A DNA stretch of 64,000 bases from Caloramator australicus RC3. Its GTDB lineage: Bacteria > Bacillota > Clostridia > Clostridiales > Caloramatoraceae. The notes under the pieces are model-generated. The model was not told where the DNA came from, did not search any database, and saw nothing but the letters and a program-made list of their open reading frames with translations. A program made the position numbers and the translations under genes. The stretch lies in NCBI RefSeq assembly GCF_000297115.1, contig NZ_CAKP01000001.1, forward strand, positions 1 to 64,000. Reading direction: 5' to 3'. Below are positions 1 through 8,520 of this stretch, in pieces (within the stretch, counting starts at the first letter, position 1; every line of letters begins with the position of its first letter).

Positions 1-399
1 AATAAATTTGTTATCAATAAAACCTAACTCTTTAAGAATATTAACTTGATTTTTCATGATTTCTTTAAGATAAGAGTTAGACAAATTTTTAATGAATCTT
101 TGAAAAACTGAGTAAGAAGGTAAAGGCTTAAGGATATCGAACCCACAAAGCTTAGCAATGATTAAATTATTTTCTAAGAAATCTTTAAGTTCAGTAACTT
201 GAGCAAATTTTTCACATTTCATGACAATAAAGGCTCTGAAAAGAGCATGGCGAGAAAACCCAGTAGGGCCGTATTTAGAGGGGACCTTATCTGGTAATGG
301 AGATAAATCAAGATTTTCAAAGAGGGTTGTATAAAAATTGATAAGTTTTTGAGAAGTAAAAAATTCAATAATGTTAAAAATTTCTTGACGTTGATACAT
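1..399 (-). CDS. Transposase, N-terminal part (cut by window edge)
   Basis: An open frame of 133 codons runs from an ATG at 399 leftward off the window. It is preceded by an ideal ribosome binding site (AAGGAGG, 8 bases upstream). The segment KYGPTGFSRHALFRAF followed by a leucine- and asparagine-rich stretch and PLPSYSVFQRF resembles the DUF772-type N-terminal domain of IS4/IS5/IS1182-superfamily DDE transposases, which precedes the catalytic domain; the catalytic residues lie outside the window. The exact IS family cannot be named from this part. The first bases of the gene lie inside a long inverted repeat (404-471) that can mask the ribosome binding site. Confidence 0.7.
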   Translation of the reverse strand, partial: MYQRQEIFNIIEFFTSQKLINFYTTLFENLDLSPLPDKVPSKYGPTGFSRHALFRAFIVMKCEKFAQVTELKDFLENNLIIAKLCGFDILKPLPSYSVFQRFIKNLSNSYLKEIMKNQVNILKELGFIDNKFI

Positions 400-403
400 A
401 GAG

Positions 404-471
404 ATTTCCTCCTTTTTGTTGTTAAATTGAATGTTGTTATATTAATATAATTCGACAAAAAAGGAGGAAAT
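404..471 (-). promoter_or_regulatory. Inverted repeat masking the transposase ribosome binding site
   Basis: Bases 404-419 are complementary to 455-471 (14 uninterrupted pairs plus two more across a one-base bulge). In minus-strand RNA the left arm holds the GGAGG of the transposase and the right arm holds the anti-GGAGG. The loop (420-454) is very AT-rich and could hold the transposase promoter. Transcripts that enter from outside would fold and hide the start site; transcripts that begin in the loop would not. This layout is known for several IS elements; its action here is inferred. Confidence 0.5.
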
Positions 472-588
472 CCTATGAAATATATTTGTGAGTGATAAAA
501 AAATTTAGCCATAGCAGGCTAGTAATTTCAAGGCTTTAAAATTATGCTCAAGGCTATTAATACAAATATTATATTTGAGGTGATATAT

Positions 589-1053
589 ATGAATTTAACA
601 CAAAAGGAAAGAATGCTCCTTCAAGATCAAAAGGCACATGAAGAGTTATGCATAAAAAAATACACAACCTATGCTCAGCAGGCTAAGGATCCACAGCTTA
701 AACAAATATTTATGAATCACGCTCAAATTGAGCAGCAGCATCTTAATACGATAAACCAAATATTAAACGGTCAGGTTCCTAATCTTAATCAGCAGCAAGG
801 TCAAACTCCTCCTTCACCAAGCTTTACTCCTCCTGCGACACAGGCTGGAATTCCAAGCCAAAGCGAAGCTGATATGTGTAAAGACATTCTTGCAACCGAA
901 AAGTATGTATCCGGAACTTATGACACGACTATATTTGAATTCAGAGACCACAACATAAGGCAGGTTCTTAATCATATTCAAAAGGAAGAGCAGGAACACG
1001 GAGAAGCCATCTTTAAATACATGGAAAGCAAAGGAATGTATCAGGTGCAGTAA
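589..1053 (+). CDS. CotF-like spore coat / ferritin-like protein
   Basis: The product has 154 residues from the ATG at 589, chosen over an upstream in-frame ATG at 544 because GAGGTGAT lies just before it. The N-terminal half (about residues 1-60) is a helical segment, LTQKERMLLQDQKAHEELC, typical of the CotF/DUF3231-like coat family with a ferritin-like two-helix layout. A linker of about 35 residues rich in Q, P, S and T follows, then a second helical pair with an HxxxEEQEHGE-like pattern near the C-terminus. Proteins of this kind are made during sporulation and sit in the coat. It is monocistronic, with a terminator directly behind it. Family assignment is fairly safe; the precise role is not known. 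Confidence 0.75.
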   Translation: MNLTQKERMLLQDQKAHEELCIKKYTTYAQQAKDPQLKQIFMNHAQIEQQHLNTINQILNGQVPNLNQQQGQTPPSPSFTPPATQAGIPSQSEADMCKDILATEKYVSGTYDTTIFEFRDHNIRQVLNHIQKEEQEHGEAIFKYMESKGMYQVQ

Positions 1054-1083
1054 AGCCGCTAAGTTTCCTTAGCGGCTTTTTTA
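1054..1083 (+). terminator. Rho-independent terminator of the coat gene
   Basis: The stem GCCGCTAAG/CTTAGCGGC has a TTTC loop and is followed by six T. It begins directly after the stop codon of the coat gene and runs into the 3' end of larE on the other strand. Confidence 0.85.
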
Positions 1084-1893
1084 AACTTTTTTTATTGTTT
1101 CATTCATACTTCCGGTTCTATATCCTAATAAATCCATTGTTACATATGTAAAACCTATTTCCTTTAACTTTTCTCCAATTAAATCTAATGTTTTTAAATT
1201 AAAAAACTTTTCCCTCTCCTCTTTAGCCACTTCTATTCTAGCAATATCACCATGGTGTCTTACCCTTACCTGTCTAAATCCTAAACTTAGAAGTAACTCC
1301 TCAGCCCTTTCTACCATTTTTAGTTTACCCTCTGTAATTTCATGTCCATATGGGAATCTAGATGAGAGACATGCAAAGGCTGGTTTATTCCAAGTAGGAA
1401 GATCATATTTTTTTGAAAGTTCCCTTATATCCTGCTTTGTTAGCTGAGCTTCCTTTAATGGACTTATCACTTTTAATTCCTTTGCAGCTATCATGCCAGG
1501 TCTATAATCTCCAAGGTCATCATAATTAGAACCATCAACTACATATTCGATTCCATTCTCATTTGCCACTTTGTAAATTTTTGTAAATAATTCTTTTTTG
1601 CAATAATAGCACCTGTCGATAGGATTTTTGGAAAAACCTTCAATTTCTAGTTCTTCTGAAACTATAATAATATGTTTAACTCCAAATTCATTTGCATATT
1701 TTTTTGCTTCATTTAACTCCCTTTCAGGATATGTCGATGAAGTTGCAGTTACAGCAATAACCTTATCTTTAAGAACATCACTTGCTACCTTTAATAGGAA
1801 TGTGCTATCGACACCCCCTGAATAGGCAACCGCTACACTTCTCAAGTTCTTCAAAATGTTATGCAATTTTTCCAACTTTTGATCTAATATCAT
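1081..1893 (-). CDS. larE: ATP-dependent sacrificial sulfur transferase LarE
   Basis: The 270-residue product belongs to the PP-loop ATPases: the motif SGGVDS is at residues 25-30. LarE adenylates the carboxylates of the nicotinic-acid-derived pincer cofactor precursor and inserts sulfur, building the nickel-pincer nucleotide of lactate racemase (LarA) and its relatives. Three cysteines are in conserved places: C95 and C98 in DRCYYCKK, and C175 in the PAFACLSSRFPYG motif. LarE proteins with three such cysteines are known to bind a [4Fe-4S] cluster that supplies sulfur, unlike the single-cysteine sacrificial type, so a catalytic cluster enzyme is likely here. No larA, larB or larC is in the window. 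Start chosen from GGGGGAGAT upstream. Confidence 0.88.
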   Translation of the reverse strand: MILDQKLEKLHNILKNLRSVAVAYSGGVDSTFLLKVASDVLKDKVIAVTATSSTYPERELNEAKKYANEFGVKHIIIVSEELEIEGFSKNPIDRCYYCKKELFTKIYKVANENGIEYVVDGSNYDDLGDYRPGMIAAKELKVISPLKEAQLTKQDIRELSKKYDLPTWNKPAFACLSSRFPYGHEITEGKLKMVERAEELLLSLGFRQVRVRHHGDIARIEVAKEEREKFFNLKTLDLIGEKLKEIGFTYVTMDLLGYRTGSMNETIKKV

Positions 1894-1934
1894 TTTATCT
1901 CCCCCTGTCTTTAAAATAGCATTTTTTTAAACTA

Positions 1935-2411
1935 TCATAAAAATATAATATTATTTTTTATATATCCACCATGAAAGAATAGCCTATATATTTCTTTATT
2001 GTCAAGGTATATTATCTCAACTCCTTTAAACTCTGACAAGCCTCCCTTTACAGAACATTTGTAGGTAAATTCATCCTGCTGAAATAATTCAGGTCCCCTG
2101 AATGGATTTTCAATGGAAACTTCCTTTAATGCGCTTTTTAAAAATTTTATGAAGCCTGAGGGAATTTCGTCAATGAGCATCTTCCCATAGTAATTCATTC
2201 CCCAAATTGGCTTTTGTTTTTCATATACCACTTCTTCACCAATAAAATCTGAACTGCCAAGGTAAGAATCTATGTATAAAAAGTCCCCCTCTTTATAATG
2301 TAAATCTTTTGAATCGGGTCTTGATGGTGCTGACAAATTACCATCGCCGGCATATGTATTTATCTTTGCTTTTACAAGAAACTGTTTTAGAATTTCCTCA
2401 TTTAATTTCAT
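1935..2411 (-). CDS. DUF5680 domain protein
   Basis: The product has 158 residues. The run of conserved positions (KINTYAGDG, SRPDSKDLHY, GDFLYIDSYLGSSDFIGEE, PIWGMNYYG) matches the DUF5680 family, often found alone or behind an XRE-type helix-turn-helix; no such domain is present here. The function of the family is unknown. GGAGGGG lies 7 bases before the ATG. It stands between larE and the broken aminotransferase gene on the same strand and might be co-transcribed with larE (41-bp gap). Confidence 0.7.
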   Translation of the reverse strand: MKLNEEILKQFLVKAKINTYAGDGNLSAPSRPDSKDLHYKEGDFLYIDSYLGSSDFIGEEVVYEKQKPIWGMNYYGKMLIDEIPSGFIKFLKSALKEVSIENPFRGPELFQQDEFTYKCSVKGGLSEFKGVEIIYLDNKEIYRLFFHGGYIKNNIIFL

Positions 2412-2433
2412 AATTTACCCCTCCAAATAGAAT

Positions 2434-3640
2434 CTATTGCCTGATAAGAATATACTCAAGAGAATGACACAGGGCGTCTATTTCCTTAGTACTGATTATC
2501 AGCGGCGCATAAAAATGTAGAAGGTTAAAAATCTCAGAATACCCTATGAAGAAGCCCATCCTTAGAAGGCTTTTGAATATTTTTTTTGCTCTATAAGTTT
2601 TATCCAGTATCACAACATTCATCATGCCTCTTTCGCGAATCTCTTTTATTGCACCTGTTCTTTCTGATATGTGGGACAGTTTTCTTCGAAAGTATTCCCC
2701 CATTTCAGCTCCATGTTCAATGAGATTTTCTTCAACAATTACTTCAATTACCTTTCTTGCTATAATACAGCCCAAAGGGTCATCTATATGGGATTGTACA
2801 TATCTAAAACCTGATCTTCTACAATATCAGCCAAACTTGATCTTACCAGCACGCCGCTGATAGGGTAGCCATTACCTAAACCCTTCCCCAAAGCAATAAT
2901 ATCAGGAGTATTTATTTCATAATCAAAAGCATTATAGTGCTGGAAGCCAAACCATTTACCTGTCCTTCCAAAGCCTGTTGTAACTTCATTTACAATGACT
3001 AAGCTTCCTGCATTTCTTATTTGTTCTACTAGATAAGATATTAACTTATTGGTTGGGAAAAGACAATACCCCCTGAATTTCCAGGTTCAAAAACAAAGGC
3101 TGATATTTGCGAAAAGTCTATATTCTTGAATTTACTGTAATCTTTGCATATTGAGTTCTTCACACAATTAAGACGCTTGTCTACATTCAGGTCCTCCCAA
3201 TAGGCAGGATTTCTCGGTAACCTTAATTCTGATAATGCTCCAAGATATGAAATTGATAAAGATAGCTTCCTCTTCCTTCCCGATATCAGCTCGGATAGCA
3301 ATACTGCCAGTGAAACCGCCTCACTTCCTGAAGATAAGAAAGTACCTTTATAATCTCCCTTAAGTTTTAAAGCCTCAACCAATTCTTTCACTAAAGCACC
3401 TGGATGTTCCGTATCAAAGAAATGGTGAGCATGAAATAAATCTTTCATATTTTCGCTTATAACATCTACTACTTCTTTGTTGCTGTGGCCAAGTACAGCA
3501 GCCCATCAGCCTGATTCAAAGTCAATTAACTCGCCATATTCCTTCGTGAAAATCCTTGTCCTTAATGCTTTAATGATCGTTAATGAAACATCAGGAACAG
3601 CAAACATTTTCATCCGCTTATTAATATATACTTGTTCCAT
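2434..3640 (-). pseudogene. Class III PLP aminotransferase, multiply broken
   Basis: Reading from an ATG at 3640 with a good ribosome binding site, homology-like sequence continues to 2434 across three disruptions. There is an in-frame TGA at 3506-3508 (DFESG-stop-WAAVLGH), a frameshift near 3055 (inside GGIVF/FPTNKL) and another near 2805 (before [14 protein letters not shown]). Joined, the pieces give a class III aminotransferase of about 400 residues with SGSEAV (PLP phosphate region), [14 protein letters not shown] and [15 protein letters not shown]. The family's lysine-bearing region is recognisable, so the loss of function is recent. It faces a broken MocR regulator across 119 bp, the usual arrangement of such a regulator and its target. 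Confidence 0.85.
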
Positions 3641-3759
3641 ATTTCTACCTCCAAAATATTGCTTTTTTACAATTTAAGTATATAACGTAAAATATAGTAG
3701 TTCAATTTTAAAAAATTAAATCTGTCCTACTACAAAATCTGGTTTTGGAGTTGATAATC

Positions 3760-5114
3760 ATGAATAATAGTAAAATAGAACTGGTTAAGGAATTTATACT
3801 AAAAGAAGTTAAAGCCGGAAGAATTAAAAACGGTCAGCGTCTTCCAAGCTGTAGAAAAGTATCTTCACATCTATCCGTTAATAAGATAACTGTTAACAAA
3901 GCATACCGCGAGCTGGAGAAGTAACATAAAGTTTTTTGCATTCCCAGGGGAGGTTTTTGTCTTATAGACTCTGATAATAGTGTCAGAGTAGATCTGGAAA
4001 AAGTTGACTTTCAGGCAGTCAAACCAGATGAAAAGCTTATTCCATACAAAGAATTCAGCCATGCGATTAATAAGGCGATAGAAGAGTATAAAAACACTTT
4101 ATTCGAATACGAGCCTACTGAAGGGTTAAAGTCTTTAAGAAATACATTGAAACTTTTATTTGAAGATGATGGCGTTTACACAACGGCAGACAGGATAGTT
4201 ATCACTAACGGTGCTCAGCAGGCCATAAAACTAGTGCTTCAATATTTATTCAACAACAATAAAGGCAAATTACTCGTTGAAGTCTCCACTTATAAGCTTG
4301 TTCTTGATTTAGCAGATCATTTAGACATAGAGCTTGAGGGGATTGAACGCAGAATAGATGGTTTTGATTATAGCAAATTAGAACTTTTATTGAAATTAGG
4401 TGAAATTAGTGCTTTCTATATAATGCCGAGGCATCACAATCCAACGGGATATTGTCTTTCTGAAAAGGCTAAGCAAAAAGTTGCAGAGCTTTGCTGCAAA
4501 TACAATGTGTTAATTATAGAAGATGATTATCTTGCTGATCTGGGCTCACGAAAAGGTGCCATGCCAATACATTATTATAATATGAGCAAAAATACCGTCT
4601 ATATACGAAGCTTTTCAAAGTCCTTCATGCCTGGAGCAAGGATAGGCGCAGCTGTACTTCCAAAGTCAATAGTTGATGGAGTACTCAGTCTTAAGTATAT
4701 CAGCGACTTAAATACATCGAAAATTTTACAGGCTGCACTGGACTCTTTTATTAAGTCTGGAACGTATGAAAAGCATATAAAAAATTAAGAAAAGTTTATG
4801 AAAAAAAGCTTTCAAATATTACGTAAATCTTTAAAGCATTAAACCCCAAAAATCTATGCTGGTTTGTCCCCGAACACGGCATATTCGTATGGCTTCAGCT
4901 TCCTGAGTATGTAAGGGCTGAAGATTTGGAAAGGAAGCTTGAAGAGTATGGAATTTTAATAAAATCAGCAAAAGAATTCTACCCGAAAAAATGGTTAGAA
5001 GAAAACAGCTTAAAAAATTTTAACTGTGTAAGGCTTTGTATTTCTGGTGTTCCTGAAGAACATATAAATGCAATTGGGAAGATAATATCAGTTGTTGAAT
5101 CATATAAAATTTAG
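3760..5114 (+). pseudogene. MocR/GabR-type transcription regulator, broken
   Basis: Starting at the ATG at 3760, the reading frame encodes a GntR-type winged helix (GQRLPSCRKVSSHLSVNKITVNKAYRELEK, about residues 24-54), then a TAA at 3922-3924 breaks it. Beyond this the same frame gives the fold-type-I aminotransferase domain: NGAQQAIKL, PRHHNPTG, EDDYLADL and SFSKSFMPGARIG, where K is the PLP lysine. A one-base loss in the A-run near 4780 shifts the frame, a second TAA lies at 4824-4826, and the tail continues to 5114. MocR regulators normally bind PLP and control a divergent aminotransferase or PLP-metabolism gene; here the divergent aminotransferase is broken too. Confidence 0.87.
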
Positions 5115-5147
5115 TAAATTTTATTATACCTTTTTTCAAAACGCATA

Positions 5148-6239
5148 CTATTCTTCCAAAAGCCACGGTAGGATAGCTTCAAAATTCAATTTTATAACTT
5201 GCTTAGGAAAATTCTTTGGAACAAGGTCTAAATCATCAGTAAAGTAAAATTTAAAGGATAAATTTTCAATTAGTTCTATATCCAATATAAAAGAATTGTC
5301 TCCATCTAGCTCCGCTGCTTGCTGATATGTAGTAATAAACTTCACAGGATTCCCAACACATTGTATTAAAATTTCAGTTCCAAGTATCTGATTAATTTTA
5401 TTTGCCATGTAGTAACCAATAGGATGAAATGCTGAGTTTGAAGATAAAAAATCTATTAATTCCTCATCTTTAGAATTATTCATTGATTTACTAAACATTA
5501 GATTGTTAAATTTTTTAAGATATTCATTTATATTATTAAGTATATACTCCATTTTCCCCTTTTCAGCATATCCATATTCTTCATATAAGTTTTTTGTAGC
5601 TTCAAAATTACACAAATCTGCAATACCTTCACTCTCTAACCAATATAAAGCCTGTGCAATATCACTATATTTTTCTTCTACAAGAAATTCAATAGCTACT
5701 TTACTTCTTAACATATGATGCAGTTCATGTGCAAGTATGCCATTTATATAATCCTTATTTGCATTACCTAATAAAAACAAATCAACAATCATATCATCAT
5801 TTATTCCAAATGCATTAGGCATAAAAATAACCATATTAATTCTAATCTTATCTATTTCGATTTCTTTAGGAACGAATTGCTTAGCTATTTTTAAAAAATC
5901 CTTTGTATTTATTATATTTTTTAAATAATTATTTAGTTTCTCTATTTTATCTAAATTATCAAAAGCATATCTAATAGTTTTTGTAATATTTCTCATAAAA
6001 ATATTGTCAACAATATTTTCGGAATTTTCTATTGTATTTTTAAATGTTTCTATCCATAGGTCTTTTTTGTATATCCCAATATTAGGTCCACCCAATTCAA
6101 CCAATCGTTGATATGATGAGGTATTAAATAGTTTTTCTATTTTTTCTCTTAAATCTCCATCTCTAACACTAAATAAATTAATAAATTCAATTATTCCCGA
6201 ATCATCAACAATTATTTCTGATTTTTGAGTATTATTCAT
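5148..6239 (-). CDS. Putative zinc-dependent peptidase (gluzincin-like, DUF5700-like)
   Basis: The 363-residue product contains GILAHELHHMLRSK, an HExxH zinc-peptidase site, followed about 25 residues later by WLESEGIADLCNF, where the second E is well placed as the third zinc ligand (gluzincin pattern). No signal peptide or membrane segment is seen, so it should be cytoplasmic. The start at 6239 was taken because GGGGAGGGGGG lies just upstream; an in-frame ATG at 6260 overlaps that site. The layout resembles DUF2268/DUF5700-type predicted peptidases of Firmicutes. The substrate is unknown and the gene stands alone. Confidence 0.6.
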   Translation of the reverse strand: MNNTQKSEIIVDDSGIIEFINLFSVRDGDLREKIEKLFNTSSYQRLVELGGPNIGIYKKDLWIETFKNTIENSENIVDNIFMRNITKTIRYAFDNLDKIEKLNNYLKNIINTKDFLKIAKQFVPKEIEIDKIRINMVIFMPNAFGINDDMIVDLFLLGNANKDYINGILAHELHHMLRSKVAIEFLVEEKYSDIAQALYWLESEGIADLCNFEATKNLYEEYGYAEKGKMEYILNNINEYLKKFNNLMFSKSMNNSKDEELIDFLSSNSAFHPIGYYMANKINQILGTEILIQCVGNPVKFITTYQQAAELDGDNSFILDIELIENLSFKFYFTDDLDLVPKNFPKQVIKLNFEAILPWLLEE

Positions 6240-6298
6240 ATATATTTCCCCCCTCCCCATTTTATGTTATTATCTTTTTTTAATATTAATTATATCAC

Positions 6299-6338
6299 AA
6301 AAAATGGCTCCAATAGGTTAAAATTCTATTGGAGCCAT
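6299..6338 (-). terminator. Terminator of glmS
   Basis: The stem ATGGCTCCAATAG/CTATTGGAGCCAT (13 pairs, 9-base loop) is followed on the minus strand by a T-run. It lies directly behind glmS. Confidence 0.85.
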
Positions 6339-6351
6339 CCTTATCCATTAA

Positions 6352-8181
6352 TTACTCAACTGTTACTGATTTTGCAAGGTTTCTTGGTTTGTCTACATCG
6401 CAGCCTCTTTCAACTGCTGTGTAGTAAGCAAGAAGTTGTAGCGGAATTACGCTTAAAACCGGTGCTAAGATTGATAAAGTCTTTGGAAGATATACAACTG
6501 CATCTGAAACCTTTGAAATATCGTCATTGCCTTCAAAGGCAAAGGATATTACATGGGCACCTCTTGCAACAACCTCCTTGATGTTGCTTAACATCTTTTC
6601 AAACAGTTCATCCTGTGTTGCAAGGGCAATTACAGGAACTCCCTTGTCTATTAAAGCTATTGGGCCGTGCTTTAGTTCTCCTGCTGCATAAGCCTCAGCA
6701 TGGATATAGGAAATTTCCTTTATCTTTAATGCACCTTCTAGTGCAACGGCAAAGTCAAGGCCTCTTCCGATATAGAACATATCCTTATGAACATAGTGCA
6801 TTGCTGCAAACTTTTGAATTGTTTCCTTTTGTTCTAAAAGATGTTCTGCCTTTTCTGGAAGCTTTAACATTTCATCCCTTATAAGTCTAAACTCTTCATC
6901 TGAAACATTGCCGTTAAGTCTTCCAAGATAAAGGGCTATTATATACATAGCAATAAGTTGTGTTACATAAGCCTTAGTTGATGCAACGGCAATTTCAGGA
7001 CCTGCCCAAGTGTATAAAACATCCGTAGCTTCCCTTGCAACTGAACTTCCAACAACATTTGTTACAGCAATAACCCTTGCTCCATTTTCTTTACCAAGTC
7101 TTAAGGCAGCAAGAGTATCTGCAGTTTCTCCCGATTGGCTTATAACTATCATCAAAGTATTTTTGTTTATAAGAGGATTTCTATATCTAAATTCAGATGC
7201 CACATCAACCTCAACAGGAACTTTAGCAAGTCTTTCTATAACATATTTTCCAACCATCCCTGCATGATATGCAGTTCCACAGGCAACTATATATATTTTA
7301 TTTATATTCTCAAGATCCCCTTTAGTTAGCTTAATATCATCAAGTTTTATTTCATCTACTCCCGGCATTAGCCTTGAAGTCATTGTATCCTTAATCGCCT
7401 TTGGCTGTTCATGAATTTCCTTAATCATAAAATGCTCATATCCGCCTTTTTCAGCAGATGCAGCATCCCATGTTACATGGAAAACTTCCTTATTAACCTT
7501 TAATCCTTCAATTGTATAAATTTCAACATTATCCTTTGTTAAAACAGCCATTTCCCTATTGTCAAGAAGATATACATCCCTTGTGTATGGTAAAACTGCT
7601 GGAATATCTGAAGCTATAAAGTTTTCACCATTGCCTTTCCCTACAATAAGTGGACTATCTTTTCTGACTGCTATAAGTTTATCTGGTTCTTTGCTGCAAA
7701 CAATTCCAAGGGCATATGAGCCTTCAATTTTTGATACAGCCTGCATTGTTGCCTTTACAATATCCCCATCATAGAAATAATCTATAAGATGTGGAACTAC
7801 TTCTGTATCTGTTTCAGTTTTAAATTCATAGCCTAATGAAATAAGCCATTCCTTAAGCTTTAAGTAGTTTTCTATTATACCGTTGTGAACAACGCTTATT
7901 GTAAAATCCTTGTTAGAATGAGGGTGGGAGTTAACATCTGAAGGTTCCCCATGGGTTGCCCATCTTGTGTGTCCAATTCCTAAAGAACCATCTATTGGAT
8001 TAGATTTAAGTCTTTCTTCCAATGCAGAAAGTCTTCCTTTACATTTTTCTATCTCAATTTTTCCGTTATTTACAATAGCAACACCTGCTGAGTCATATCC
8101 TCTATATTCAAGCTTTGATAAACCTTCAATCAAAATTGGAACAGCCTTTTTAGGCCCTATATATCCAACTATTCCGCACAT
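6352..8181 (-). CDS. glmS: Glutamine-fructose-6-phosphate aminotransferase (isomerizing)
   Basis: The 609-residue protein starts MCGIVGYIG, so Cys2 is the N-terminal nucleophile of the class II glutamine amidotransferase domain (about 1-220). Two SIS domains follow (about 285-430 and 455-600), with SQSGETADT, GRGLDFAVALEGALK and the C-terminal NLAKSVTVE that closes the active site. It makes glucosamine-6-phosphate, the entry to UDP-GlcNAc and cell wall synthesis. It is preceded by a glmS ribozyme, so glucosamine-6-phosphate should cause the mRNA to cut itself and be degraded. glmM, which uses the product, lies just upstream on the same strand. Confidence 0.97.
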   Translation of the reverse strand: MCGIVGYIGPKKAVPILIEGLSKLEYRGYDSAGVAIVNNGKIEIEKCKGRLSALEERLKSNPIDGSLGIGHTRWATHGEPSDVNSHPHSNKDFTISVVHNGIIENYLKLKEWLISLGYEFKTETDTEVVPHLIDYFYDGDIVKATMQAVSKIEGSYALGIVCSKEPDKLIAVRKDSPLIVGKGNGENFIASDIPAVLPYTRDVYLLDNREMAVLTKDNVEIYTIEGLKVNKEVFHVTWDAASAEKGGYEHFMIKEIHEQPKAIKDTMTSRLMPGVDEIKLDDIKLTKGDLENINKIYIVACGTAYHAGMVGKYVIERLAKVPVEVDVASEFRYRNPLINKNTLMIVISQSGETADTLAALRLGKENGARVIAVTNVVGSSVAREATDVLYTWAGPEIAVASTKAYVTQLIAMYIIALYLGRLNGNVSDEEFRLIRDEMLKLPEKAEHLLEQKETIQKFAAMHYVHKDMFYIGRGLDFAVALEGALKIKEISYIHAEAYAAGELKHGPIALIDKGVPVIALATQDELFEKMLSNIKEVVARGAHVISFAFEGNDDISKVSDAVVYLPKTLSILAPVLSVIPLQLLAYYTAVERGCDVDKPRNLAKSVTVE

Positions 8182-8218
8182 ATATTTTCTCCTTTCATCT
8201 ACTTTCTAGCTAGCATTT

Positions 8219-8361
8219 TTGACCCGCTCCACCTTTGTCCCGAAAATCGCTTTTCGGTTTTGTAGGGTAGCTAACGGTGGTCAGCCGCAGGGCATCCGCC
8301 GATTACTCGATAAACCCTGACCTCGTCAACTTATTGGCAACCCAATAAGTCCCGGCGCTTA
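8219..8361 (-). ncRNA. glmS ribozyme (self-cleaving riboswitch)
   Basis: In the glmS leader, minus-strand sequence shows the conserved core in order. AGCGCC lies at the cleavage site (near 8354-8359). Then come the P2 arms ACTTATTGG and CCAATAAGT, then TTGACGAGG and AATCGGCGGATGCC, then CTGCGGCTGACCACCG. A P4-like hairpin follows, and the 3' block AGGTGGAGCGGGTCA ends at about 8220. Cleavage is expected just 5' of the GCGCC, leaving the ribozyme on the glmS message. The activator is glucosamine-6-phosphate. The ribozyme ends about 38 bases before the glmS start. Confidence 0.95.
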
Positions 8362-8426
8362 TAATTTTGCAACATCAAATCATCCTATTTTACTCTACTT
8401 ATCCTCCTCCCTTCCTTTATAAATAA

Positions 8427-8456
8427 AGTCAAAACCGCCAAAGGGCAGTTTTGACT
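8427..8456 (-). terminator. Terminator of glmM
   Basis: The stem AGTCAAAAC/GTTTTGACT, extended by GC-rich inner pairs, is followed by TTATTT on the minus strand. It lies between glmM and the glmS ribozyme. With the ribozyme it accounts for the 339-bp gap 8182-8520. Confidence 0.75.
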
Positions 8457-8520
8457 CTATTATATAATAATTATATGCAATTTTAAATATAATTGTTAAA
8501 AATTAATAAATTATTTAATT

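Noticed and set aside
475-495. Six-codon frame with a perfect ribosome binding site on the plus strand
   Set aside because: The site is the mirror arm of the inverted repeat at the transposase start, so it follows from symmetry. The frame is too short to support.
3506-3508. In-frame TGA in the aminotransferase gene as a selenocysteine codon
   Set aside because: It replaces a normal residue near WAAVLGH, the gene has two more frameshifts, and no SECIS-like hairpin at a suitable distance was found. It is a nonsense mutation in a pseudogene.
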